DNA from: Owenia fusiformis
Lineage: Eukaryota > Annelida > Polychaeta > Sabellida > Oweniidae
Direction: 5' to 3'
Length of the DNA stretch: 60,000 bases
NCBI GenBank assembly: GCA_903813345.2
Contig: CAIIXF020000008.1
Span: 20,570,822 to 20,630,821 of the forward strand
Shown: piece after piece, positions 12,963-25,210 of the stretch
How the letters are laid out: each line of letters starts with the position of its first letter
Position numbering within the stretch: position 1 is the first letter of the stretch
Program-made: the position numbers and the translations under genes
The notes under the pieces: model-generated
Databases searched by the model: none
What the model was told of the DNA's origin: nothing
The model's input: only the letters and a program-made list of their open reading frames with translations

Positions 12963-14040
12963 GGTAACCATAGCAACGAGTTTTTATGTTATTCTAACCT
13001 ACATGCAGCCTTCAATATCAGTATATCCGAAAAGCCGACATACTCTTGCTTGTATTGGCACTGCATTTACCTACTTTCATCCAATTTCAAGAAGTTTAAC
13101 TAATAAAACACTGTTATTTTATTGTAAATATATGAAAATCGAGGCCAAAAGAAGGGCTATGACGTCATAATGGATACGCAAATGAGCCAATTAACACAAT
13201 TTATGCTTACGGTGAAAGAACTTATTATTTCGCTTCTTCTGATACCAATAATGCTAAGATTGCTTAAAAACAAAAAAAGTTACAGTCCAAGACGTTTTTA
13301 TTGCCTAAATTACTGAAAAGTTCACGGTAACCATGGCAACGAGTTTTTATGTTATTCTAACCAACATGCAGGCTTCAATATCAGTATATCCGAAAAGCCG
13401 TCATACTCTTGCTTGTATTGGCACTGCATTTACCTACTTTCATCCATTTTCAAGAAGTTTAACTAATAAAACACTGTTATTTTATTGTAAATATATGAAA
13501 ATCGAGGCCAAAAGAAGGGCTATGACGTCATAATGGATACGCAAATGAGCAAATTAACACAATTTATGCTTACGGTGAAAGAACTTATTATTTCGCTTCT
13601 TCTGATACCAATAATGCTAAGATTGCTTAAAAACAAAGAAAGTTACAGTCCAAGACGTTTTTATTGCCTAAATTACTGAAAAGTTCACGGTAACCATGGC
13701 AACGAGTTTTTATGTTATTCTTACCAACATGCAGCCTTCAATATCAGTATATCCGAAAAGCTGACATACTCTTGCTTGTATTGGCACTATATTTACCTAC
13801 TTTTATCAATTTTTAAGAAGTGTAACTAATAAAACACTGTTACTTTGTTGTAACTATATGGAAAATTGAGGCCAAAAGAAGGGTTATGACGTCATAATTG
13901 ATATGCAAATGAGCGAATTAACATTATTTATGCTTGAGGTGAAAGAACTCATTATTACGCTTCAGCAGATACCAATAATGTGAAGATTTGTTAAAAATCG
14001 AGAAAGTTGCAGTCTAAATTGTATTAACCACCAAGTAAGA
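12963..14040 (+). repeat. Satellite-like tandem array, 363-bp unit, 3 copies
   Basis: The segment ggtaaccat(a/g)gcaacgagtt starts at 12963, 13326 and 13689, exactly 363 bp apart. The first two copies are nearly identical and the third has diverged. Each unit contains a perfect RFX X-box-type motif at its start (12964-12977, 13327-13340, 13690-13703) and a tgacgtcataat CRE-like palindrome. The third copy continues into a unique tail ending near 14232 that is inverted at 6480-6830. Short open frames in copies 1 and 2 are repeats of each other, not genes. Confidence 0.85.
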
Positions 14041-14354
14041 AATTGAAAAAGTGGGCGTGGCTTTTGCGTCCCGTTTCCATGGTGATCGGCCATTTTTCAA
14101 TTTTTATTATTGTCATTTTTGAAATCTGCATATTCATATTATGAAAGTCAGGTATGACTCATGCGGTTGCAAGCTATCTTAATTAAGGTCAACAAATAAG
14201 GCCTTTTTGCTGGATCTCCCACTCGCCTAATTGGTACTCTGTTTAAAACCTATATTTAATACCTCCAAGTGACCCCTATTTTTACCATGACACAACAGGG
14301 AATATCATTGAGATTAAAATAATAACTTCAAAAAATCGTATTTACGTGGTTGCT

Positions 14355-14815
14355 CTTGTACTAAAATCATATTAACTTTAAACTTTTTCCTTTTCTTAAT
14401 TTTTTTCATGTTTCATTTTTTCTAGAAAAGTTCAAAAATCTTCATTTCTTTTAAGCAATCTTTTTCTTAAAATGTTTATTATAATCATATTAATCCAGTT
14501 ATTCCAGTATTTTATTCTTTGACTTTTTCGTTCAATGTATCTGCTAGAGTTGAATAATTAAACCATTTAAGCTATTTCTATTTTTGAAAATTTGAATGTT
14601 CCTCTGAATTTTCTACTTTTGTACTAAAATCATATTCACTTTCAACTTTTTGCTCATTTAATTTTTCTTTGTGAAAGTTTCATTTTTTCTCCAAAAGTTC
14701 AAAACTTTTCATTTCTAAAACAATCTTTTTCTCAAAATATTTAATTATCATATTCACCCAGTAATTCCAGTATTTTATTCTCTGACTTTTTCGTTCAATG
14801 TACTTGCTATAGTAT
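14355..14815. repeat. Tandem duplication of about 262 bp
   Basis: The string tgtactaaaatcatatt ... ttccagtattttatt(c)t ... gactttttcgttcaatgta occurs twice in direct orientation with scattered differences. It is T-rich and non-coding. Confidence 0.65.
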
Positions 14816-14831
14816 ATCAGTGAAAATAATG

Positions 14832-15189
14832 ACTAGCCAGGTTCAACAGCGTGACTGGTGCAGTTAAACAACTATTTATTTATTTAAATTACCCATAACT
14901 AACTTAGTCTCCACTTTTTAATGCCAAATTTGAAATCTATGATATATTGGAATGTTTGGAAGCCCCCAAATTTTTATGAATTTTTACATGATGTAATAAA
15001 GCCTCAATGCATATTTTAAGAGTTTTACCTCTTCTAAAAACCTATAAAAAACTGGGGAGCTTCCAACATTCTAAGATATCTAAGATCTCAAATTTGACAT
15101 GAAAAAGTAGACACTAATCAAGTTATGGGAAAATTAGCCTAAAAATAACTGTTACTACATACCAGTCACACTGTTGAACCTGGCTGGTC
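14832..15189. mobile_element. MITE with 28-bp terminal inverted repeats
   Basis: The left terminus (tagccaggttcaacag.gtgactggt) and the right terminus (accagtcac.ctgttgaacctggct) are near-perfect inverted repeats. The interior is also roughly palindromic: ccataacta...agtctccactt at left and aagtagacac...agttatggg at right. No ORF. Length about 358 bp. Confidence 0.75.
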
Positions 15190-15292
15190 CATTATTGCTC
15201 ATTGCATATACCAAGGGTGTACTAATAATAGCATAATCAAATATAGTATGGCATACAACCATAAATTATGGCACTATATAAAATATTAAGTC

Positions 15293-15490
15293 CACTTATG
15301 TAGCTCAGCGGTAGAGCGTGTACAAATACACATAGGTCCCAGATTTGATCCCTAGTTCGGGCACTTTGCTTGTTGCGTGAAGTACTTCAAGGTGTTTGAC
15401 TGAGTGGTCCACCACTTGTACAATACGGGATATGTCCAAGAGGTATTGCTCACCTTCATTGGTGGTAAACAAAATACAATACAATTAATA
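15293..15490 (+). mobile_element. tRNA-derived SINE
   Basis: An internal RNA polymerase III promoter is visible: box A tagctcagcggtagagc (15301-15317) and a box B-like gatttgatcccta (about 15340-15352) at tRNA-like spacing. A non-tRNA body and an A/T-rich tail (caaaatacaatacaatt) follow. The cloverleaf is too degraded for a functional tRNA. It sits just 3' of the ankyrin-protease gene. Confidence 0.7.
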
Positions 15491-15662
15491 TGGCACAGCA
15501 TGGCTCATTATTATGGTTCTGTATGTTTTGTGTAGTTTGGCATGATAATATACATTATGGCTCAGTATGTTTGGAATGACAAAGTATGTCTATGATAGAA
15601 CAGGGCAGTGTGGTGTCCCTAGTTGTAGAAGCCTAATGTCTTTATCTGAGGAATCCTGATGT

Positions 15663-18600
15663 TTAATGGGCACTTGTGTTACATATAACCCCGGAACATG
15701 CCATGAACCCTTTACAACCTTTAAACTCTGGAAATTTCTCTGCTAATTCCTTGAACGCACTACATAGAGGAAATGCCAATGCAACCTGTTTCTTATCCTT
15801 GGTGATTCCAAGAAAGTAGAACATTCCAATGACATAGCATTTATCATTTTCCTTAAAATACACAAAGGATCCACTGTCACCCTTCACTGCAAATGGCTTT
15901 TGATTGATACCAATTATTTTTATGGCATTTAGAATTGTAACATCTTTTCTCACTCCTACTTCAAGTTCACAGTTTATTTTCCCACTAAAACGATAATCCA
16001 ATACCTTTCCAATTGTTTCATTTGTCATACACCCTCTCTTGTGAACTAATTTTATGGATTTTACTACCTTTTTGTCAATTGGCTTAAAATCACATTTACC
16101 ACATTCTTTGATTTGATCATGTAGCTTGATGAGTGCAAGATCATATGTCGTTTCCTGAAAAACATCAGACTCAGTGGGGCTCAGGCCAATGGCATATTCT
16201 AATGTACCTATGGGCTTCCAAATGACAGAACCAGATTGAGGATCTTCTGTAAAGATACCTACTGGACCACCTTTATCGACCTCCTTAACCACATGATGGG
16301 CTGTTAGTGCAAATGGTATGGAATTCCCATCATCTTGGTTGATTTTGATACACCCCCCTAGTGTTCCCTTATAAGGTGTCCCAATACTTGCTCCAGCTAC
16401 CCCAAAACTTACACTTTCAGGTTGATCATCAGTTCCTTCAAATTCGAATTTATGGGAAGGGAGAGCTTCTTTTATTTTACCTTTTGTTTCATCATCATTG
16501 GTATTATTTAAGTATATGGTGAATCTGGAATGTCCAGGTGGTGTTCCAAAACTATGGACTTCTTCTAGGCTGGAATTAAGGAATTACTTCTTATAAATAA
16601 GGTAAAGTGGATACCACTATTTTTACAAAGGGTGAACATATAGAGGAAGATTTAAAAACCTTACCATTACATGTAAATATTTCATGATAACATTTTATAT
16701 TTCACGATAACATTATATATTTCATGATAACATTATAAGAAAAAGTTGATGAGAATCCCGCTGAACCACTTAATGGAATGTCTTTAAATATGTCTACCAA
16801 TTTTAAAAATAGCTTCTTAGTAGCCAAATTGTCATAAGAAAGTGTAATATGCTTCTCAGTCACATATAAAATTTCAACAAAATCTCTCCACTACTTTTAG
16901 AGTAGTAAAAGTAAAATAACGCACATAAAAATAACCCAAAGTGTCATTAGACAATGGATCATGGCTACTAAATAACCCAAAGTGTCATAAGACAATGGAC
17001 CATGGCTACTAAATAACCCAAAGTGTCATAAGACAATGGACCATGGCTACTAAATAACCCAAAGTGTCATAAGACAATGGACCATGGCTACTAAATAACC
17101 CAAAGTGTCGTAAGACAATGGACCATGGCTACTAAATAACCCAAAGTGTCATGACCATGGCTACTAAAATAACTTAGGAAATAGATATATCTCAGGTCAA
17201 AGTTTTCACATTTTGCCACTAAAAATAAATATTTCGATGAAAATAAAATTAAGGTGGTAAGATTTGCTTTTGGATACCCTCTGCAGTAATATATACCTAG
17301 TATAAGTTAAGTTATAACAAGAATCAGATTAATGTGTATGTGTCGCAATCATATTGTTATAACCAACATGTTAATTTTTGCGTCAATTACTCATTGAAAT
17401 CACATTTGTATTGCAAAAACCAGTTGATGTGAACATATTTTGGCAATGTGGGGTTTTAAAAGCATGTTGCCTTTTTGCCAGAAATATGGACTAAAAAACT
17501 GAAACTCTGAAATCTGCAACAGCATAAATTGTTCTTATAGTGTTAAATATATTGGATTGTGGCATTGAAACATCATGTAAGAACTACTATCATATTGTTG
17601 AGTTTATGGGGTTAGTCAAATTATCAGGTTTCAGAATATCTAGGTCAACAAAATGGATATGTGAGTTAATTATCCCAACGAACGAAGTTCGGTAGGGATA
17701 TAGTGAAGCCCTCCGTCCGTCCGTCCGTCAGTCAGTCAGTCCGTCCGTCCGTCCGGAAGATTACTCAAATATTAGTTGACGGATTTTCTTCATATTTGTT
17801 GGAAAGATGTATATTGATGAATAGTTTTACGCAAAAAAAAAATTTTTCAAGATGGCCGCCGCTTTAAAAATGACGGGACTTTTTCGTAAAAATCATAAAT
17901 TTTTCATTCTAAACCAAAGTAATTAATATTATTGTTTGAAATTTTGGTAGTATATTCGCTACATCTATCTATTTCACATATATTCCGTGTTTTTCATCCT
18001 GACCCCCAGGGGCCGTGTATAGGGGTCAGGAAAACAGAAATTTTTGCTAATTTTTAGATCTTTCTGAAGTATAGCTTTATTATACTCAAATGAAAGGCAA
18101 TTAAGAGTAGATTGCAAATATTGTATCTTTTTTCTGATTCGAGCCTCGTAAAATTCAAAATGGCAGTCTAATGTACGATTTCGCAATAATTTTTCGATCC
18201 CTTCAAAGTATGGCTATATAATACTCAAATTGAAGGAATTTTGGAGTAGATCACAATTATGGTATTATTTGTCAGATTTATACCTCAGAAAATTCAAAAT
18301 GGATATAGTGAAGCCCTCCGTCCGTCCGTCCGTCCGTCAGTCAGTCAGTCCGTCCGTCCGTCCGGAAGATAACTCAAATATTAGTTGACGGATTTTCTTC
18401 ATATTTGTTGGAAAGATGTATATTGATGAATAGTTTTACGCAAAAAAAAAAATTTTTCAAGATGGCCGCCGCTTTAAAAATGACGGGACTTTTTCGCAAA
18501 AATCATAAATTTTTCATTCTAAACCAAAGTAATTAGTATTATTGTTTGAAATCTTGGTAGTATATTCGCAACATCTATCTATTTCACATATATTCCATGG

Positions 18601-21600
18601 GGGTCAGGAAAACAGAAATTTTCGCTAATTTTTAGATCTTTCTGAAGTATAGCTTTATTATACTCAAATGAAAGGCAATTAAGAGTAGATTGCAAATATT
18701 ATATCTTTTTCTGATTCGAGCCTCGTAAAATTCAAAATGGCCGTCTAATGTACGATTTCGCAATAACTTTTTGATCCCTTCAACGTATGGCTATATAATA
18801 CTCAAATTGAAGGAATTTTGAAGTAGATCACAACACACTGTATTATTTTTCAGATTTGTACCTCAGAAAATTCAAAATGGCTGCTTTGCAGGAATTCTCA
18901 ATTCTAAAATCTAATTTTTTCATTTTCAACCAAAGTAATGAGTATAATTGATTGGAATTCGGTAATTGATATTTTGTTCGTTGGGATTTGCTACTCCGCG
19001 GAGTTGCCATTATCTAGTTCAAATAGAAGGTATATCTTTGTCATATTATACCTAAGCAAAATTCTTTTCTCTTTGCCCGTCAGATTGCATATTTCAGATG
19101 ACTCATCATCATGACAAGCAGCACATCCATCATTCTTGCTTTCACCTTGGCTTGTTGTGGTGTCTTCTAAAACAAACAGAGAAATCTTTAGAACTTCCAT
19201 GCTTAGAAATCTTCTCGAGTTTTTTTTATTTAAACCCTTGAAATGAAATATGTCAATACAACAGAATGACAAAAAGATATAAAATAAAGTTAGAAAAAGT
19301 TTGAAAAGTTCCTAAGACAACCTCAGCAATCCAGCAAGTAATCTAACAAATAAATAAACATTGTCAAATGACTACCATCTGCCATGATTCCCCATATGGG
19401 ATAATACAACATGAATGTATGATCAAAGATATCACAATTTTTTATGTAATGCATGTCATGCACCAAAGTTCTGAACTCTAAAAAACTTTATTTTTTGGTG
19501 GAGTCACTTTCAAAATTTTTTTTTATTGGGACTAACTCACATTTTTGCTCTAATTTTTGCTTCCTTTTTATTTGGAGAGTACATCGTGCAAGTAATGGAA
19601 AATTCAAGACAATCGAATTACACAACCTATGCTTGAATTAAATTGGGGGAGTCTATGTCTGATAATGTCCTTGAGCTATTCATTTTGGATATATCTTTCT
19701 GACCTATCCAGAAAGTTGTAAAAACGTAAAATTTAAAGGGATTTTAATAGACCTTTGCTCTAGATTTTTGCCCTTAAATGTTCCAAAGAAATGAAATTGG
19801 TCAAAAATTGGGATATTGCACTTGTCTTATGATTTTGCTCTTATAATTATTTAGCAAAGGTTGAAACCTTTAAATACCAGCAAACTGGCAAAAATTTATA
19901 TAATAAACCAAAATGAAGCAAATTTGGCAAAATTTAAGCAAATGTTGCAAAATATAAGCAAATTTGGAAAAGTTTTTACCAAATTCACCATAAGGTGGCA
20001 CAAAAAAAAATTTGCTGAAAATATTTGAAGCCCCCCCCTGTCAAATCCTGGCTACGCCACTGTATTACCTGATGTTTCAGGAACAGTGCCAGGTACTACA
20101 TCACAGGTATGGAGGTTCTTATGTTCAGCATCACCACCACTAAAAGCCCACCTGTGATAGAGAGAAACATTCTATATTCATATGAAAGTGACAGTGAAGG
20201 ATCTTTTGAGTAAATTTTACAAGAAACTTCAGCTCCTAATTTACAAAATTAAACATGATGTGCGAATTCATTAAAATGTTCCTCCTTTTCAGAATCATTG
20301 CTGAATAGCTTTAGAAATAAAAGTATTTGTCAGGAGATGTGTTATGGCGTATGGAATGATGTTAGCATATACATTTTAAAATTGTAGCAACTTTTAAAAG
20401 TATACCTCATAAAAATATACACATATTTGGAAGTAAAATTATTAATTAAATTGAAATAAATAAATTTACCCTTTGTTTCCAGTATCAACTTCTATCTCTT
20501 TATTTCTGTACAGCTTGTCACATTTTGGTGTCTTCTCAATGGCATGGTATGGATTTTGTGAAATAACTGTAAAATAAACAAGAACAGTTAACTGAAATCA
20601 TAATTATCCCCCAAACAAAATTTGTAGGGATAAGTTATACCACCAAACAATGTTCATAAGGATATAGAGAAGCTGTCCATCCTTTCGTCCATCTGCCATT
20701 TTCAAAATTGCCACCAATTTTCATGATAAATGTAATGTTTGATACACTTGGTACAAATTGTATAGGCTGATGCTTTGGGGACATAGGACTCTACTCAAGA
20801 ATTTTCAAGATGGCTGCTCAATTCAAAATGACTTCTATTTTTTCATAAATAATGTAATATCTCAAATACCAGTTAATGGATTAAGTTCAAGGGACATAGG
20901 AGCTTTCAAAAGGTGGAATATATTTGAAATAATAATCTACAAAAAATTTAAAAGAAACTTGTTCCTAGATCTAGACCTGCTGCCATTTAAAATCTATACT
21001 ACTTACATTCATCAACCATTTTCCTGATTTTATCCCACAGTCCCAAGCTTATGTTTTTAGTCTTTGCGATTTTCTCAGCTGTCAAACCCTCATTACTTTC
21101 AGTAAAACGATTAGCTCCTTTGCGAAGTAGTGCAACAGCCATTGTAAACATGTGGAAGTTCATTACATGGGGCATGTACAGCATGGTGTGCATAAGGGGA
21201 GTGCATCCATTATTATCTGCCAGATTAACATCAGGTGCACTTCTGAGAAGAGTGTAGAATGCTTTCATATTCTGGTATTTGATTGATTTTATCAGCGCTG
21301 TTTCTCCATTATCATCACATGCATTAGCATTTGCATTGTTATCTAATAACAGTTTCATGAATTCATTGTCGCCAAACAGAACATCAGAGAATTTGTGCAA
21401 CATCTCCATAACGTGGTCTCGAAACACTCTTGTAGTACATGTTCCTGTTATTGTCCAATCTTTGATGTTGAATTCTAGCTTTTTCTCTTGGACTGCCTGT
21501 AGAAAAACATCTTGTTTGATTGCAAGGAGCAATGCTGTATAATGATCATTATTAATTGCATCGACTTCTGCCCCATTTTCAATCAGAATTCTGGCATTAT

Positions 21601-22498
21601 CAGTGGTATTTACACCCATAGCTGCCCATATAAGTGCTGTGTTATTTCGCTTGTCCCTGGCATTAACATTTGCTCCTTTCTCGATAAGTAGCTTCAATGT
21701 TTTCTCATTGGGTACTACATCAGCAGCATACATAAGTGCAGTGGAACCCTCCACACTACACACAGCATGAATATCTGCTCCATTTTTCAAAAGTAAATCA
21801 ACAAGTTCAACTTTGTTTGGGCATTCAGAGGCATACATCAACAGTGTTTTCCCATCTTTATCACTCTGGTTTACGTCTGCGCCTTTATTGATAAGAAAAC
21901 TTGGAATGTTGCTGTCGGTATATCCTTTGATAGCACATAATAACGCTGTTGTTTCTTTTTTACTCTGTCCATTTAGATGTGCACCTTTTTCTACCAGAAG
22001 CTTTACTATTTCATATTGATTCTTCTCTACAGCACGAATAAGTGGCGTGATTCCCCCAACCTGCATTTTAGCTTGATTAACATTTGCGCCATGTTTCACC
22101 AATAATGTTGAGCATTTTAAAGATTGCTTTCCTATGGCATAGAGCAATGGTGTTTCTCCTTCAGCATCTTTGGCATTCACATCAGCCTTGCATTGTATTA
22201 AAAGTTCAGCACATTCAACCTGCCTGCAACTTACTGCAAACATCAATGCAGTTCTTCCTTTATCATCTGGTGTATTTGGATTTGCTCCATTACCCAGCAG
22301 AACTTTGACACATTCTAGTTTTTGTTTCTTTTGATTTACGGTGTATTGTGTGTTTGCTTTCAGTTGAACAGCAAATGGCAATGCTGTTGATAGTGTACTT
22401 ACAAACTTGTCACTTGACTTGTTTTTATTAATATAATTTTTAACTTTATGAATTTGTCCTTCAGCACACCAAGCAGTGAGTTCACCAGGCTTTGACAT
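15663..22498 (-). CDS. Ankyrin-repeat protein with C-terminal trypsin-like protease domain (5 exons)
   Basis: Five minus-strand exons join with perfect phase agreement: 22498-21007, 20566-20470, 20151-20069, 19166-19052, 16569-15663, giving 897 residues. ATG 22498 is preceded by a 34-nt leader after a tgttttag acceptor. Residues about 60-460 hold roughly ten ankyrin repeats (GRTALMFAV, GETPLLYAI, GITPLIRAV, STALMYAA, NTALIWAA and similar). Residues 498-595 form a polar linker with a Cys/Asp-rich patch (GCAACHDDESSEIC). From residue 600 a trypsin-fold domain follows: ALTAHHV (His688), YDLALIKL (Asp739) and KGDSGSFVYF (Ser828) match the catalytic triad. There is no signal peptide or membrane segment, so it is probably intracellular. 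Nested antisense in the BCKDHA intron. The substrate is unknown; a role in regulated proteolysis or innate immunity is inference only. Confidence 0.88.
16929..17168. repeat. 41-bp minisatellite, about 6 copies
   Basis: The unit aaataacccaaagtgtcata followed by agacaatggaccatggctact repeats head to tail. The first copy has two substitutions and the last is internally shortened. It lies in the last intron of the ankyrin-protease gene. Copies abut without spacers, so it is a simple tandem repeat. Confidence 0.9.
17672..18987. mobile_element. Element with ATCCCAACGAAC termini and internal 605-bp direct duplication
   Basis: Begins ATCCCAACGAAC and ends GTTCGTTGGGAT, perfect 12-bp inverted termini. 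The interior has two direct copies starting ggatatagtgaagccc at 17696 and 18301, each opening with a CCGT/CAGT short repeat (ccgtccgtccgtc...agtcagtc...ccgtcc) and containing the fragment caagatggccgccgctttaaaaa. No transposase. It ends 65 bp from the coding exon at 19052. A decayed relative lies at 20600-20990. Confidence 0.75.
20600..20990. repeat. Decayed relative of the 17672-18987 element
   Basis: Shares the order tatcccccaaacaaa...gtagggata, ggatatagagaagctgtccatcctttcgtcc, and cattttcaaaattg/caagatggctgc blocks with the better-preserved element. Located in the first coding intron of the ankyrin-protease gene. Confidence 0.5.
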
Positions 22499-22532
22499 TT
22501 TTGGTATATATCTGATGAGACTTTGGGAGATC
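22499..22532 (-). other. 5' UTR part of the ankyrin-protease start exon
   Basis: On the minus strand a tgttttag acceptor at 22533-22540 is followed by a short leader and an ATG in context ccaaaaATGtc. A non-coding first exon therefore lies further upstream. A good donor (CTTGAGT then gtaagtat) at 24104-24105 is a candidate for its end, but this is unproven. Confidence 0.5.
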
Positions 22533-22540
22533 CTAAAACA

Positions 22541-24993
22541 TAATCAGATAATGTATGATATTTTATTACAGTAATAGAAGAATGATAATTGAAGTAGCAG
22601 CAAGTAAAATGTTAGAAGCAATTTTTCAATTATGTCAATGTGTCCATTGAATCTGATCCCCGTAATGTTCAAAAATAGATTTAAGAAGTATAACTTTATT
22701 GCCGCCTCTTTAAATATTTCAAGTCTTTTATCAGCACTATTGATTTAGTAATCATTTTTCAAGTGGCAAATGTACATTTTTACATAATGACATGGACTGG
22801 ATCTAGTCAAACATTACATGCATGTACTCAGATATTTCATATTATGTTAAAGATTAACCACTTTAGGGGGAGTTTCAGGTAATGATAACCTTTGTGTGTT
22901 AGAATTTTTCATGTTGCAATTCATGCTTTCTGGTCAATTTTTTACATTATAATCAATAATAAGGCTTTTCTTTGTTATCTCTCCTAGGACATAGATTAGT
23001 TAAGGCCATTCCATCTCGTGTGATTGTTAAAGACAATAGAGAGCAACACAAAACACATATATCATGCGAAAAATTTAAATGTGTTTAATTAAGTTTACAT
23101 GAAAACAATTATTCATAATTTAAAATAGATTTTCTGAAATACTTTGTGAGAGTGCCTGATATTGTGCATAATCCAAGTTGCAAGTATTTATACTACAGGT
23201 GTTTTGAAATATGTACTGCTTCTAGGCTTCACAGACAGAACTCATCAGGATTCACTATTTCTGATTTGATGAAATTTGGAATGAGTAATCTTAGATCTTA
23301 CATCACAGAAGAATTCCACAGAAGAATGAAATAAACCCTTGAATATAATCAGTAATACCACATCAGAAATACTCACACAATTTTGTTATTTCATTGTAAA
23401 TGTCACTATATGATCAATAATAGTGTATATGGCTGTTTTAATCACATTTTGACTTTATTAGATAGTTACATCACTGGTAAAATATTATTGAAATGTTATT
23501 TTTTAAAAGCCCAATGATTCACTGAAACAATGATCATACAAGTATTTGACACAGACATTGCACCATACTTGTTCAATTAAAATAACGTTCAAAACATTTG
23601 TTGCTCTCCAAATTGCCTTTTAACAGAATCAAATACCTATACATTGGAGGAAAAATAAAAAAACATGTGATATGAGCTATTTTTATACTGATTTTATTTC
23701 CTGTATGTGTTTTATGTACATTTAGAAAAACAAATCCCCATAGAAACCATTTTGAAATTGGTCTAATAGTCTGTAAATGCACATATCCTTTGTTATTGTT
23801 CTTCATTGCTAGTAATCATGTAGATTTAAGTATTCAGGATATTCAAATATCATTTATTGAATTCAGATATGATTTAAAATACATTATTTCAGGATGTGGA
23901 AATATAGTACAGTCATACTCATCCTATTTACCCAAGTACAAAAATGGCTGTTTCAACTTAAAATGGTGGCTACTTAAGTACGTGGCTCCTATTTACTATT
24001 TCATTTTTTTACTTGATCTCATTATTTCATTATTCAGTACTTTAGATATGTCTTTATTTCATTTACATATTTAACAACATAATATATCTAAAACATATAC
24101 TTACACTCAAGTCTCAAATACACCACCCTCTATATCATGACTCGACTAGATTCATGGCGGCACAACGTTCAATATGCTTTAATCGAATAACGACCATCTT
24201 CTCAGAAGTTTGTTGCGTGCGCATATTCATAATCAGATGTTGCTATAGAGGAGGGTTGGGATGAACTTGGTAATGTCAACTGCGAAGTTGAATATATGCG
24301 TTTTACCAATAAGGCCAGGGAAAAATATAAGCGTTTAACATTGTCTTTTAAGGGTCTCTCCAATTCTTATATTTTCTACCCCTCAAGCTCAAAAAACTTA
24401 TCCTTCCTCTATTTCATTTTCTAAATGGATTTTAAAAATCTTAATGTTATTTAGGGCAAGGATTTTTTGCATTTTTGAGACAAATAAATGAATGGTCATT
24501 AAAATCCAATAACTCTCGTACATAATCAATTTAAACGTTAATTTTGCATTTGAATGTGGGAAAAAAGACTTGGCTAAATCTTGATTCCATATGTTAAATA
24601 GACCATTTATCATTCATCCATTTGATAGAGACCAGAGGAATATTCATCAGTACTGGTTTAAAAATACAGCGGATGAAAATCTCATGGAATGTTAAACACT
24701 TCATTAATTAATCCTGCCAAAATCCATATTTTTATGTAAATAGGACTTAGTCCTCAGTTGCTTAAGTACTTTTGATTGTGAAGGGACTTTAAGCCTAACT
24801 GTATATCAAATGAGATGCAGTAATTGTAATATATCACAACTTGAAGTAGTACAATTAAGGAAGGTGCTGTATATGGCAATAAAAAAATAAGCTTCAATTG
24901 AACATTTAAATGGCATTCTGAAACATAACTAATACTGAACTTCATATATTTCTCTTACGATGATGTGCAAGTCTAGTCCTTCAGTAAAAATGA
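22541..24993. other. Intergenic/intronic stretch, no supported gene
   Basis: AT-rich sequence inside the large BCKDHA intron and upstream of the ankyrin-protease start. It probably contains that gene's promoter and non-coding first exon (see candidate donor near 24105; GC-richer patch 24130-24330). Short open frames here have no recognisable domain and no coding-like composition. Confidence 0.4.
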
Positions 24994-25210
24994 TATGTCC
25001 CTTGGCATAATGGTCTCGGATTGTGATATTGGTACTTGAATGGCGGGGAGGGGTATTAGACACTGTTTATTTTACGTTGAATAAAGATTTGAGATAGTTG
25101 GTAATTATTTTCCTTATGACGGGTGTGCTCTTAATAGATGTTTTCTATTTATTGCTGTGTTCTGTAACCATTTTTGGTACTTTCCCATTGGCACTTGCGC
25201 ATACATATCT
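24994..25210 (+). repeat. Dispersed repeat, copy B (partner at 11337-11550)
   Basis: Same motif order as copy A: atgtcccttgg, gattgtgatattgg, G-rich run, then tttcccattggcacttgcgc. About three quarters of positions agree by eye. The family is not identified. Confidence 0.5.

Noticed and set aside
12961-13533. Two near-identical 66-69 codon frames
   Set aside because: They lie in successive copies of the 363-bp satellite; the third copy breaks the frame, so they are not genes.
16929-17168. Possible CRISPR-like array
   Set aside because: Units abut with no unique spacers, and the context is a eukaryotic intron; it is an ordinary minisatellite.
20999-21006. Reading through to the stop after residue 499 of the ankyrin ORF
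   Set aside because: A consensus donor gtaagt follows base 21007, and the downstream exons continue in phase into a recognisable protease; the 499-residue form would need intron retention.
22084-22308. Plus-strand frames opposite the ankyrin exon
   Set aside because: Antisense shadows; the ankyrin consensus is on the minus strand.
23573-24074. Small frames in the AT-rich flank, on both strands
   Set aside because: Hydrophobic, low-complexity translations with no splice sites or family signal.
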